A DNA stretch of 64,000 bases from NCBI GenBank assembly GCA_009746045.1, contig RPFO01000312.1:1633639-1697638 (forward strand), given 5' to 3'. Positions 52,906 to 63,097 of the stretch are shown here, piece after piece (the first letter of the stretch is position 1; each line of letters begins with the position of its first letter). Under the pieces are notes generated by a model that was not told the origin of the DNA, searched no databases, and saw only the letters and a list, made by a program, of their open reading frames with translations. Both the position numbers and the translations under genes were made by a program. The DNA is from Mesostigma viride (taxonomy: Eukaryota > Streptophyta > Mesostigmatophyceae > Mesostigmatales > Mesostigmataceae).

Positions 52906-54246
52906 CGGCTTCCTGGACTGACCACCTGCTCCTGCAGCATTGGCCAGATCAGGGCAATCACGGTGCCAGTGACCTGTCTTACCACAGCCAAAGCACTTAT
53001 CCTCCTTCCCAGCCTGGGCCTTCCTCTGACCCCCCCTGGTTCTGGGTGCCTGGCTTATTCTGGTTGCCTTGGCCCTGGCTCTTGCCTTGCCCTTGGCTAC
53101 CTCCCCCCCTGCTGCCCCCCTTGGTGACCACCAGCCTGCTTCTGACCCTTGTTCTGAGCCCCTTGCTGCTGGCCCTTGCCACCTTGGTTTCCAACCCCCC
53201 TGCGCCTCCCAGCCCTCTGACGCCTGCTAGGATGAGGACCTCCCTGGGCTGCCTGCCCTGGGGCATCCCCCTGCACCTGGCTAGCGGAGGCTGAAGCACC
53301 TGAGGTCTGAATGGTTTTACAAGCAGGGGCAGATGGGCGAATGCTCAAGACTACCCTCTCTAAGGCAGCCAGCGACCCATCTGTCTGATCTGCAAACAGC
53401 CTAGCTGCATTGCGACCATCCACACTGAGCCCCATACGATCCATGAAATAATCCACCACAGCCCTGATGGGGATCTTGAAGCCCTGGCTAGACCCCTTCT
53501 CCACAATGCGAAGGAGCCTCTGCCATTCCTCAGCTATGGTGCCCCTGATCTCAAACGTATCATAGGCCAGCTTGTAGTGATTAGTGATCGAGGTTGAGGA
53601 CTTTGTCAGAAAACTCCTGACGCAGGCCCAGGAGAAACTGCTCCCAAGAGAGCTTATCCTTCACTGCAGACCTGGCTTTGTCCCTCACACGCTCAGAAGA
53701 ATCCCTATTCACTGAGGAAGCATGGAACACCTGGACGAGATTGACAGCTAGTGGGATCTACGGAGTAGGTGACTAGCTCTATATCCTCTAACCACTTGTC
53801 TAACTCCTCCTGACTCACGGGTGGCTTCAGAGGCTTCTGGCCGTTCATCACGGCTACAGCACTCATGTGGGGTCTAGTTCCTGGCAACGCGCGAGCATGA
53901 CTACCCGCAGCAGAAGCCCCAGCACCCCCAGCCCAAGCGTCTACAGAAACATGAGGAGGAACGACTGCCTCGGCCACACGGGCCGTCTTACCACCGTTGG
54001 CCTGCAGCCCCTCCCCTTGGCCTCCTCCAGTCAGCTCAATGCTGTCCGTTGGCCCTTCTGCGCGCTCCTTCCCCCGAGCTTCCTCCTTTCGCTTCCGGTA
54101 CCGCGTCTTTTGCCCCGCCACGCCCTCCATCGTGGGAATCGTCTCCCCTTCTGGCTGGCCGACTGCTGGCACTGACGCTTTCCGCCTCTCACCCTCCGTC
54201 GCAACCGCCTTGCTCCCGCCGCCGACCCCGTTCTTGCCCTTAAGCA
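52903..54246 (-). pseudogene. Element C Gag, frameshifted
   Basis: Starts MLKGKNGVGGGSKA at about 54246. Charged N-terminus, then HMSAVAVMNGQKPLKPPVSQ and DKWLEDIELVTYSVDPT. A frameshift at about 53745 and another near 53590 precede PIRAVVDYFMDRMGLSVDGR, DQTDGSLAALERVVLSIRPS, a Gln/Gly-rich tail and the knuckle CFGCGKTGHWHRDC (about 52995-52950). Close relative of A1 Gag. Confidence 0.85.
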
Positions 54247-54350
54247 TTATGGACACAGATACAAGGTGGCAGCAATGAAAGCAACGCCCGGACCGAAGAG
54301 ACGTAGGCCGAACTGATCCTGCAAGCAGAGGAACTAGCCCCAACACCGGC

Positions 54351-54800
54351 TTACTGGTCGCCTTTCTTCCAGGCGCTCGACAGTTGACAAAGCCTCAGAA
54401 GGAACTCATACCAAACCACGCACCCTGCATGATCAGTCCCTTCACAGGTCTCAAGCTTCGCCACAATGTCCACCGCTCTCTTTGTAGACCACTGCCGTGA
54501 CGATGCCGCTACCAGTCGCTTGCTGCCACTCTGACAGCTGCAGTTGCTCTTTCCGGTCTCAGTCGTTCTACAAGCCGCAATACACGTCCTTGACGTCCAG
54601 CCCTTGCAGACCACTACCACCTCAAGCGTGGCAGGGGAAACGACAGGCTGCTCCTGGCTCTGACGAATATGCCGACCAAAACGCTCATCCGGAAATGCTG
54701 CCAAGCAACGAGGGCACAGGCTATAAATCCTCAAACCCACACCAGTCCAGGCAAAGCTCAATTCCTCGCCGACTGGACAGATCTGGCTGCCGAAACGCAC
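54351..54800 (-). CDS. Element C Cys-rich ORF upstream of gag, unknown
   Basis: 149 residues at the place of ORF1 in A and B but not visibly related: GLRIYSLCPRCLAAFPDERF, FGRHIRQSQ, VVCKGWTSRTCIAACRTTET, then CEGTDHAGCVVWYEF. The CPRC...H...C pattern could bind zinc. The first Met may not be the true start. C appears to have replaced or lost the helical ORF1. Confidence 0.4.
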   Translation of the reverse strand: MRFGSQICPVGEELSFAWTGVGLRIYSLCPRCLAAFPDERFGRHIRQSQEQPVVSPATLEVVVVCKGWTSRTCIAACRTTETGKSNCSCQSGSKRLVAASSRQWSTKRAVDIVAKLETCEGTDHAGCVVWYEFLLRLCQLSSAWKKGDQ

Positions 54801-55132
54801 GGGTTGTCTCGCTTGCCGCTTTCACTACCGCTAGCGTCACCAAAGCCCCTTCGCCATAGCTTTAACTAGCCACGACGCGAGCAAACACCTGGCGCCACCT
54901 AGCGACATCACAGCAACTTCGCCCAAGAAAGTCCCGAGCACGTAGCAAGACCACCAAACCCGTCAATCTGGCCGTCTCGACATCATATTATAACACTGTC
55001 TCCGCCCTGCCGAGCACCGAGGAAAACAACCGCCTGCAGCCTAGCTCGCCTGGCGTCATTGCTTCTCGTGCCTGTCGCAGAGCAAAACCACTGCTCCCGG
55101 AGCTCTTCACAAAAACCCGGAACAATAATACG
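54801..55132 (-). other. Element C 5' leader
   Basis: Between the 5' LTR and the Cys-rich ORF. No coding evidence beyond short frames. It begins in sense direction with CGTATTATTG, the site complementary to the 3' UTR. Confidence 0.5.
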
Positions 55133-55801
55133 ATTTAGCGACCCCGGCCATGCAGGCAGCTGCTGTGAGCTCCTGGTCCTTGTCGCAACTGTTAGGACCT
55201 AGGTCGCGTAGCTTGCAACCTTTGCTCCTCGCCCCAGGTAACGCTCTCGCTGGCTTGCTCACTCCAAGTGACAACCACGGTGCGTCCGCAAAGAACTGCC
55301 TTGACCTGCCTTAGGCCATAGCTTTATGTTACCTCATTTCCATCGTGCCCTAAGGCATCTCCCGTCGGCCTCGCACAGTGCACCGCTACCTTGCCAGAGC
55401 TCAGCTTACCGCTACCTTGCATCCTCGCTGCAGGCAGCGTTAAGGACCTCTGACATCCCGTGACTAGGTATCACCAGTTCCTGTCACAGCTCTGCACGGA
55501 TGCGTATCCTTGCAGAGCCCGCGACTGGCCTACTGGTCTCTACTTAGCCACAGGACCGTTGCGTCCTCAGCCTCCGTGGACCTTAGTCACGTGATGGTCC
55601 AGGCTAAGCCTGTGCAGGCCCTGCCTGCCACGTGTCCTGTCCACGGCGACCTCGGTGTGCACTGCCACCGCCGCCGGTCGGCAGTACTTCGGGACCTGAT
55701 AACTCTCACATCCCTTGTCTGTTTCAGGCGGTCAGTACGGCGTTAGAAAGGTCTCCTCATCCTGCATCCAACTAGCACATCGGCGTCCCAATATGCTAAC
55801 T
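55133..55801 (-). repeat. 5' LTR of element C
   Basis: 669 bp, about five differences from the 3' LTR. The sense sequence right after it is CGTATTATTG (55132-55123), identical to A1. Confidence 0.95.
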
Positions 55802-56414
55802 ATTGAGTCGACTTACTGATTCCCAGCTAGTTGAAGTGGGTGCTGAGAGTGTGGTGCAGGCTGTCATGATGTCTCCCCCTCTTATACTGGGTCCTGTGGA
55901 TTTGTACAAGCCCCTTGACATGATCCTCTATGTGGACAGTTCTATGGACAATAGATAGGAAGGTCACAGAGGTCAGGGGCAGGGCAGCAGCATTAGTTAC
56001 CCTGGAGCAAGATCACACCTCACTTGTTACCTGGTACAGTCGGTTGCAGAACAGGGTTACACCCAGCAGTGATATTGCTGTCAGAGTGCAGGGCAATCTG
56101 TGAAGGGCTGCATACTGCTCTTTACTTGAGGGAGCTCTTCTACCAGCTATGTCAAGTGGCTTCCTGTAGGTTGCAGCTGCACACACTGGTGAGGACTGAT
56201 AGCAATGGGCATGGTGCAATTTGTGCACAGGCAGCTGGCCAGGAGCAGGGACCTTGACTACTTGTTGCTCAAGGAGATGTCCTACCTAGCTCACATTGAA
56301 CATGTGCCTGGTGTGGATAACCCTGCAGATGCCCTCACCAAGCTGGAGGAGAAGGCGGAGCGGCGGTACCCCCTGCTCCGTGGGCTCATGGACCCCTTAC
56401 ACGGGCGGCCATAG
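55802..56414 (+). pseudogene. A3 RNase H
   Basis: Resumes after C with SRLTDSQLVEVGAESVVQAV and LYVDSSMDN, then small indels through the SSDIAEC block, and finally MGMVQFVHRQLARSRDLDYL and GVDNPADALTKLEEK to the stop at 56414. It completes the A3 coding region begun at 5199. Confidence 0.9.
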
Positions 56415-57428
56415 AGACCAGGCCTTGCTTCAGCTTGGGTGTCCCCAGTGGGCTGTTTGACCATGCAAAGTACCAAGTGGTGACTGGTGCTTACATGGTT
56501 GACAGCCGGTCCTTCAGGGTTAGGTACACCCTCCTGGACAGGAGTTGGTGTGGAATGCACTCCTACCAGCTGAGAATAATGCCTGGCCCTCCCCATGGGG
56601 TTCAGAAGAGTCGCCAGGACTTAAGTCGACGCCTTTGGCCTCAAACAGTTATGTAGGCCATGCAACCCGAATGCTGGTTCTTACAGGTTGCTGTACATAT
56701 GTTTTCTAGTGCTTGTTTCAACCTGTTGCTAATAAAGAACCTGGTTGTGTGACCATGTAGGACATGGTTGCCAGGGAGCCACATTCTGGGTTATATAATG
56801 CTTGAATAAAACATAATCATGTCCTTCTCATGTTGTTCACATGGTTGTGATGTTTGTCTTGTGCAAAGTTCCAGGTCACCTATAAACCTGGAGATTGGGG
56901 TGGGGTTCAATTCCCCAGCAAAGCCACAGCCTGGCATGAGTGATTCCGGTGGGCTTAACCCCCAGTGAAGACATGGGCTCCCCACTAAGGCAGTATTCGC
57001 ATGGGAGCTACCTGAGTCTCTTTGAGCATAAAAGGGAAAGGCTGGCCAAGGCGGGCGCCATAAGAACGGGCGCCTGTGATAACTGTGAAAGATCAGGAAC
57101 TCACAATAGTACGTTCTTGGCATCCTTTAATCCCAGCCCTTGGACTAGGTAATGTGCCTTGACTTTAATCTAGCACCAAGTTCCCAAGGAAAGGTTGGGA
57201 GCTGACCAAGGGGTCAGGGGATAACCTGGGGTGACCTCTGATTCACTGGCCAGTACACCTAGTCTGGTCCAAGGGCATATATGTTGTTACCCAAAAGGAG
57301 GCAGGACCCTGGGCCCTAGCAGGTCTGATCAAACCCAAGGGACCAAGTGATCTGTGGCTGAGTGCATGGGCACAAGCAAGGTTAGGCTTGTTTCAAGCTG
57401 GTCCAGCTCCAAAAGAAGAAAGGGTTGG
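56415..57428 (+). other. A3 3' UTR with T-arm-like hairpin, complement site and PPT
   Basis: TCCAGGT...ACCTGGA hairpin, then TGGGGTTCAATTCCCCA at 56901-56917 (T-arm/B-box-like). GATCAGGAACTCA-CAATAGTACG ends at 57113, one change from the A1 complement site and still pairable by a G-U. PPT AAAAGAAGAAAGGGTTGG at 57411-57428. Confidence 0.7.
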
Positions 57429-58085
57429 AGTTAGCATTTTGGGCAACCAATATGCTAAGTGGATGCAGTTTGGAAAGACCTTTCCAACGCCGTGCTGACC
57501 GCCTGAAACAGACAAGGGACAAGAAAGATATGAAGTCCCGAAGTCCTAGCCATCCGTGGCCGACTAGGGTGCAGTCCTCTGGTATAATGGACAGGACACG
57601 TGGCAGGACGTGCCTGCACAGGCTTAGCCTGTCCATCACGTGACTGTGGTCCACGTAGACCAGGCCGGAGGAGCAGCAGCCTGTGACTGGTGGGGTACTG
57701 GTGCTGGCACAGGGCTGCAAGGATACTAGACCTTGCAGGCTTGTGACAGGTCCTGTACTTCCTAGGTTGCAGAGTCTAGGCAAATCCAGTTCGTCCTGGC
57801 TCTGCACTGATGCCAGTAGACGTTGAGGATTTGCTTGCACGCCTGCACGTGCCTCGTCACGCCGATGGGAACGAGGAACAACACAAAGGATATAGCTTGG
57901 TCATGGGGGATGACCAGCTATCTCAGCAAGCACGAACCGTGGGTGCCACCTTGGTCGTGGAAGTGCCCACCGTGGTCGTGGCCTGGTGCCACCAGGCACA
58001 GATTTAAGGTTGCTGCCTTGCAACATTGGCTAAGCCGTGCTGTGAAAGACCAAGAGCTCACATCCGCTGGGAGCTCTTTCTAACT
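57429..58085 (+). repeat. 3' LTR of A3
   Basis: 657 bp, AGTTAGCATTTTGGGC...CTTTCTAACT, homologous to the A1 LTRs but more diverged. The bases after it, AGTAG (58086-58090), would be its target duplication, but the left partner is deleted. Confidence 0.9.
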
Positions 58086-58273
58086 AGTAGAGGGAGTACT
58101 GTCAGAACGTACACTCTGAGACGGAGGAGTCAAGTGATGGACAGTGTCCAAGGAATCACGTCTATTACCCATAACCAATTGAGGAGTACCAATTGAGGAG
58201 CACCAAGATTAACACCTGAGGAACGTTGGTTAGTGGGAGACATACCCCCGCCAAGAGACGTTTGAGAGGACAT
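58086..58273 (-). pseudogene. G2 Gag N-terminal fragment
   Basis: From ATG 58273: MSSQTSLGGGMSPTNQRSSG, then after a 1-base shift GNRRDSLDTVHHLTPPSQS. G Gag has RGNRRDSLETVHHLTPQG. The fragment stops where A3 begins, showing that A3 inserted into G2. The rest of G2 is absent from this window. Confidence 0.8.
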
Positions 58274-59386
58274 GTTTGATGTGCAAATGAAAGAAATACA
58301 CTGGACGAGGAAAGGTTAAAAATCTGAACAAGGATAAGATAAAAATCTGTTCAAGGATAAAATAAAAATCTGACCAAGGCTAAAATAAAATCAGATCAAG
58401 GATAAAAGAAAATCAGGTCAAGGAGGAAATAAAATCAGATCAAGGATAAAAGAAAATCAGATCAAGGATAAAAGAAAATCAGGTCAAGGAGAAAACAAAA
58501 TCAGATCAAGGAGGCATGACCAAGAAAACAAAGGAAAGTGGCAACCACTTTAGCAAGGAAAAGGAAGGAATGATTTAACATCTAATAGAGGAGAAAATAG
58601 AAAGGAAACAAAGGAAAACACTTTGAGAAAATATGAGAAACACTATGAGAAAATATGCTCATAATTATAATAAAAGGTAGGGCGTGGAGGGGACGGAGGA
58701 GTAACGAAATAGATTATCAACAAGAACCAGCAAGTGCACCGAAATCCCGAGGACGAGCCTGAAACCAGCGCCCGTTGGTAAATACACATCCGGCTCAAGA
58801 TTCTGCACGAGGAAGCATATAAGAAAACACAGCAGCATGCACGGAAAAGAGGTGACAGACAGTAGTCGAAAGAGACGCTAATCGTCCCACTATATCCAGC
58901 CCTATTGAACCGTCAATCCTAGCTAACGTAATCAAACAACATTCCAAGGACACGCGTGTATACACAGGAAGAAAAGGAGCTAGCTTACGGTTCTGCACGA
59001 GAAATCATCTAAAGAAACGCAGCAGCATGCACGGAAAAGAGGTGGAGTCTAACGAGACGCTAATCCTCTCCCTAACCAGCACAATTGAACCGTCTAACCC
59101 ACTATCTAACGTCAAACAGCACTTTTATAAGGAAACACACACACAAGAGGAAAAAGAAGCTAGCTACGTGATGGGCTTATCCGCTGCGGGCAGGTCTAAC
59201 TTCTAGCCCAGGCGTGTCCCGAATCGGGCAGCACTTACCCAGCTAGCTTGCAGGCGACCCGCCCCTTACCTGTCAAGAGGTTGTCTTCTTCGCGGTAGTA
59301 ACCCTGACCGCGGAAGGTCTCTGGCGTATAAGGTGACCGTTGCAAGGGAATATCGTCGCGTCCACCTAAACTATCTCCGCTACCAT
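58274..59386 (-). other. G2 leader with tandem repeats
   Basis: At 58320-58515 an A-rich unit of about 25 bp (AAAATCAGATCAAGGATAAA) is repeated about eight times with variation. At about 58800-58990 and 58991-59165 a segment of about 190 bp is duplicated (both start TTCTGCACGAG). The part next to the LTR (59160-59386) matches the G leader. No ORF; no RNase H1-like ORF seen here. Confidence 0.7.
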
Positions 59387-59976
59387 TGTTACGCCCTGGC
59401 TCCTCTCTATTCCAAACGCCTATCCTGACTTCACCTAAACTAGTGAGGTTACCTAGTGATGAGGAGCTATATTGTGGAAAGACCTGGGACGTGACGACTC
59501 TGTTCTCAATGCATTCTTATATACATTCTAATATAATACGCCATACACCGAATAAAACCAGGGTACTACGAAGGAAACACTACTACTCCATGACCCTAGC
59601 TAATATGTGTTACGAATCCATAACACACGCCGAGTGCAATTCACGAAGGACAACTGCTGCATAAATGATCGCCGACCTTCGTGTATGCTCGGGCCGACAT
59701 CAACCCTAGCCGTTGCCTACAGGACCAACGCATGTCCACAAGGTTCACACGGAGGATAAAAGGACCACTACTAAAGTACGCAGCGCGGCGCGAGTGCACC
59801 GAACCACCATACTGTACAATTGCCACGTCACAAGGCCCGGTACCGACCGGCCAAAAGGTCCTAATTATGTATGTACACGTAAGCCTAGGAAAGTCAGCGA
59901 ACTGTTCCGGAATGGCTGAGGCAACAAAGGACCTAATTTACGTCCGTAACAATAACAAAAGTTACGCGACGTAACA
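59387..59976 (-). repeat. 5' LTR of the older gypsy element G2
   Basis: 590 bp; in sense direction TGTTACGTCGCGTAAC...GGGCGTAACA, clearly related to but diverged from the G LTR. The internal region starts ATGGTAGCGGAGATAG. The 3' LTR is not in the window. Confidence 0.85.
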
Positions 59977-60667
59977 CTGCCTCCCCGAATGTCTGTCTGC
60001 CTCTAGCTGTCTGCCCGGCTTGACCCGCACCCCGCTTTGGGGCGGCTCCGTCTGACATGACTCCGTCATGCCCGGGGTATAGATATGCGCGCGCGGGGCC
60101 GCGGTCGCGCATGCCCGGCAGGGGGGTCCCCGCCAATGGGGGTGCCCGGGCCGTCGCCGTCCCGGCCCCCAAAGCACGTCTTGGCCGTGACCCCGCTCTC
60201 GGGGGGCGGGGCGTCCCGGTCGGGGACCGGCGCCGCGCCCGCGGGAGGGCCCTCCTCGATCGTTGCGGGTGGTGTCGCGGTCTGGGGACTGCCGTCGCGG
60301 TGCGGGGGACGACCATGTGCGTGGCCCACGGCCCCTCACGTGTCCTGGACGACCGATGTGCGTGGGCCACGGGCCCCCCACGTGTCCTGGCGCCTGTCCC
60401 GGGCTGCGTGTGGATCCTGGATCCAGGAACTTGGAGACGCATTAATAAAATATCAAGTAACGTGCGTGTTCGCAACTTGCCCGTTTATTTGTGCAGCTGG
60501 GACGAAGACGGAGATTCTGCACTGGCAGGTGTGTCTGCCGTCGACACGTGTCCAGGCGGTGTAGAGGCAGAAGCCGACAACGCCTCCAGCGCAGGACTTG
60601 GTGCGAAAACAGGTGCAGACTTGAGCAGCGGACTTGGGCTCAGGACTTGGCGCTGGCGCCTCCTCCA
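59977..60667. other. GC-rich region without a supported gene
   Basis: High GC from 59990 to 60420 gives long open frames in several phases on both strands with Arg/Pro/Gly composition, the pattern of biased DNA. AATAAA at 60443 might be a polyadenylation signal. No homology recognised. Confidence 0.5.
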
Positions 60668-60815
60668 GTGCATGGCTAGCCCCCGGCTCACCACTGGCAT
60701 CCCCCGACAAAGCCTCCATGCAGTGGCGAGCCCCCCAGTCACCACTGCATGGCATCCCCCGACGCAACCTCCAGTGGCGAGCCCCCCTCACCACTGGCAT
60801 CCCCTGGCAAAGCAG
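60668..60815. repeat. Imperfect tandem repeat, about 50-bp unit
   Basis: Three diverged copies of a unit containing GGCGAGCCCCC, CACCACTGGCATCCCC and CAAAGCCTCCA. It lies just 3' of the copia relic in its sense direction. Confidence 0.65.
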
Positions 60816-60945
60816 TGTCCCCACTGCTGGCAGCGCCCACAGCAGCGTTCTCACTGCTGGCAGCAGCGCGCCGCGCCGCATGGCTCTAGTCACAGGACCA
60901 GAGGGCGGTAGGGCCAGAGTAGTATCAGGCCCAGGAACAGAATTC

Positions 60946-61760
60946 TCAGTGACCGGTGCATGGCAGCAGAAGCTCGGAAGCCTCCTCCCCCTCCACCAGT
61001 GCCGGCAGCAGCTGAGGTGATGGCAGGGCGTCATTGCGCCAGGCCTCATTGAAGGCCACGTGGCGACGTTGCACCAAAGTGTGAGTGGCGGACTTCCGGA
61101 GAATCAGATAGGCCGGCGAGTCGGGAGCATAACCGACAAAAATGCCAGGCCTGGCCTTGGCCTCCAGCTTGCCACGAATCATGCCCTTCCACACGATGCC
61201 AGGCTGGGCAGCCGAAGATGCGCATGTGCGACAGATTGAGCGTGACGACCTGTCAGCAAAAAGTGTGGCGTGGCATCACCACTGAGGATTCGAGGAGCAC
61301 GGCAGGCGGTTAAGGATATAAATAGCACTGTGCTATTTAGTGCCACTGGAGAGCTAGAGCCCAGTATGCCTTCCCCATGCAGGCCGGCGTGTGTCAACAT
61401 CGCCAGAGTCATGCCCATGGCCAGGCCCCAGAGCCGCTCCGCCACGCCGTTCTGCTCAGGTCAGTAAGGCGCGGAGAACTCCTGGTGGACGCGGTGTTCA
61501 GCACACACCGCCCCGGCTGCACCAGGGTCAAGGCGTCGTCCAGAGTGTAGGAAGTCCTCGCGAGCTTCTTGCGGCATTTAAGAAACAACAGCTTATCCCC
61601 CATGCACGACATCACCTGGACCCCCGCTCGAGCGATCAGCAGCAGCAGCGACGCGACCTGTGGCCGGAATACCTCCGCCACAAGCAGGACCCCCAGAAGC
61701 CCAAGGTGTACGTACTGGAGGGGCGGGGACCTGATGCTTAACCACAAGATGTGGATGCCC
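60946..61760 (-). pseudogene. Canonical Ty1/copia integrase relic
   Basis: In several frames: HQEFSAPY-stop-PEQNGVAERLWGLAM and LAMLTHAGLHGEGI (61540-61385), then KLEAKARPGIFVGYAPDSPA and LVQRRHVAFNEAWR (61194-61050). PEQNGVAER and GIFVGY are typical Ty1/copia integrase motifs, unlike HGQQGAVER of families A-C. In-frame stops and shifts show it is dead. No LTRs found. Confidence 0.75.
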
Positions 61761-62299
61761 CCTGCGGGCTAGAATAGATTGAACAGCCTTAGCTTGTATC
61801 CATTGGTAGTCACTGCCGCCATGGCCGCCATGACTAGAATGTTTGCCTAGCTGTGCCACCACACCTAGTCACGTGCACCGCTAACACACGGTACACAACC
61901 AGCCATAGCCTCAGCTTAGCCCTTGTACAGCCATGCTACGTCCTGGCTATGATCAGTTTACTTGCCCATGCTATTTGTTACTGATGATATGCTCACATGG
62001 GTCTTATTGCACCCACAGCACTTGCCGGATCGTCTGTGGCGTGTCCGATTGCCGCTGTGGCATGCCTCTGGCATGAAGGAGAAAGGGGATCTCTGCCCTT
62101 TCTTCCTGCATGTTGCGCACATGCAGGGATTAAAAGCACTTCGGTGCTCCGTGACTCCCCAACGGGAGCACGAGGTTAATTAATCAATTAATTAATTAAC
62201 CCCCCATGTAGTCAAACGTGAGGAGCACGCGGGATCGAGCCGGGCCAGCCTGGCCCCGCGCGCGGGGAACTAGGCGGACTGTCAGCCGACATCCGCAGC
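61761..62299. other. No gene seen
   Basis: Mixed sequence with a TTAA-rich stretch at 62174-62201 and short frames only. Possibly internal remains of the copia relic. Confidence 0.4.
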
Positions 62300-63097
62300 T
62301 CACCAGTGAGTTCCATGGGGGTGATAAAGAATGTCGCGCTTAAACGCTATGGCAACAGACTCGGAGTCCTCACCTGCCGGCTGGTCGAAGTGCTTGACGA
62401 TGACGTTACATGTATGGCTGCGCTTGCATGATGTCGGCCTCCTCGCGGAGGTCGAGCGTTTGTTGCTTAGGCTGTGCCGCGATGTGGAGGCGGTGGAGGT
62501 GGTGTGGTGCTTCAGCATGTCCGCCCAGGTCTGGGTGGGAGGAGCATCGTCAGCTGGGCCAGCAGCTGGTGCTGGCCGGGCGGCAATGTCCTTCACCGCC
62601 TGGGCGGTGAGGCCTGTGGTGTTTTGCAGGCACTTCAATGTCGTGGAGGCGCTTGTCGATGTCGAGGAGCTGGCCGGGGCGGTGATGGTGGCAGTGGATG
62701 CGGTGGTGGCGGTGGAGGTGGAGGCGAGGAGGGTGGAGGTGGAGGTACGACGTGGCGGTGGTGGAAAGGTGAGGGATCTCAGCAGCCAGCGTGCTGCCCA
62801 TTGCATGCTGCCACAATGATCTGCAGCGAGGGGAGTCACGTGCTGCTCGAGTGCTGCTCGAGGGAGCCGAAGGTGCTGCTCGAGGGAGTGGAAGGTGCTG
62901 CTCGAGGGAGTGGAATGTGGATCGTGTGGAAATGGAAGGAGCCCAGATCTCGCCATCAGAGAGCGTGAGGAGGTGTCTATAGAAGAGTCAGTGAAATAAC
63001 CGCGGTCGGAAATATCCGGTCGAGGACTGCCGGCGCAGGTGCTGGCGCAGGCCTGCGCGTCTTTGAGCATGCAGCCTAGGACGAGACCGAAATTCAC
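62300..63097 (-). CDS. Unassigned open frame, Ser/Thr/Ala-rich
   Basis: 265 codons. The first half is low complexity (STSTATTASTATITA). The last third is more protein-like: TLKCLQNTTGLTAQAVKDIA, PPTQTWADMLKHHTT, SHTCNVIVKHFDQPAGEDSE, SVAIAFKRDILYHPHGTHW. It could be a decayed gag or N-terminal domain of the copia relic that lies downstream on the same strand, but no motif proves it. Confidence 0.3.
   Translation of the reverse strand: MNFGLVLGCMLKDAQACASTCAGSPRPDISDRGYFTDSSIDTSSRSLMARSGLLPFPHDPHSTPSSSTFHSLEQHLRLPRAALEQHVTPLAADHCGSMQWAARWLLRSLTFPPPPRRTSTSTLLASTSTATTASTATITAPASSSTSTSASTTLKCLQNTTGLTAQAVKDIAARPAPAAGPADDAPPTQTWADMLKHHTTSTASTSRHSLSNKRSTSARRPTSCKRSHTCNVIVKHFDQPAGEDSESVAIAFKRDILYHPHGTHW
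62840..62918. repeat. Short tandem repeat CTGCTCGAGGGAGTGGAAGG
   Basis: About four imperfect copies of a 20-24-bp unit with a CTCGAG core. Confidence 0.7.

Larger units (their letters stand above)
37302..55801 (-). mobile_element. Element C: deletion derivative of a third related family, carrying gypsy G
   Basis: LTRs 37302-37966 (3') and 55133-55801 (5') with ends ATTTAG...CTAACT; target duplication ATTGA at 37297-37301 and 55802-55806. It shares gag, integrase tail, protease, RT start and RNase H with A1 at moderate divergence. About 450 bp of the RT core is deleted and the integrase core is frameshifted, so it is non-autonomous. Element G lies inside its RT remnant. Confidence 0.95.
5199..58085 (+). 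mobile_element. A3: copia-related LTR retrotransposon, host of four nested insertions
   Basis: A3 pieces are 5199-5985, 15154-16840, 19355-19892, 37063-37301 and 55802-58085 (the pieces at each resumption start with the duplicated target bases). Placed end to end they follow the order of A1 without gaps: gag end, integrase, protease, RT, RNase H, 3' UTR, LTR. The total is about 5.5 kb against 8.5 kb for A1; the missing 3 kb is the 5' LTR, ORF1 and gag N-terminus lost at the LINE junction. Only the 3' LTR remains (57429-58085). Frameshifts in gag and RT show it is inactive. Confidence 0.9.

Noticed and set aside
60057-60911. Plus-strand 284-codon ORF in the GC-rich region
   Set aside because: No motif; equally long frames occur on the other strand, as expected of GC-biased DNA.
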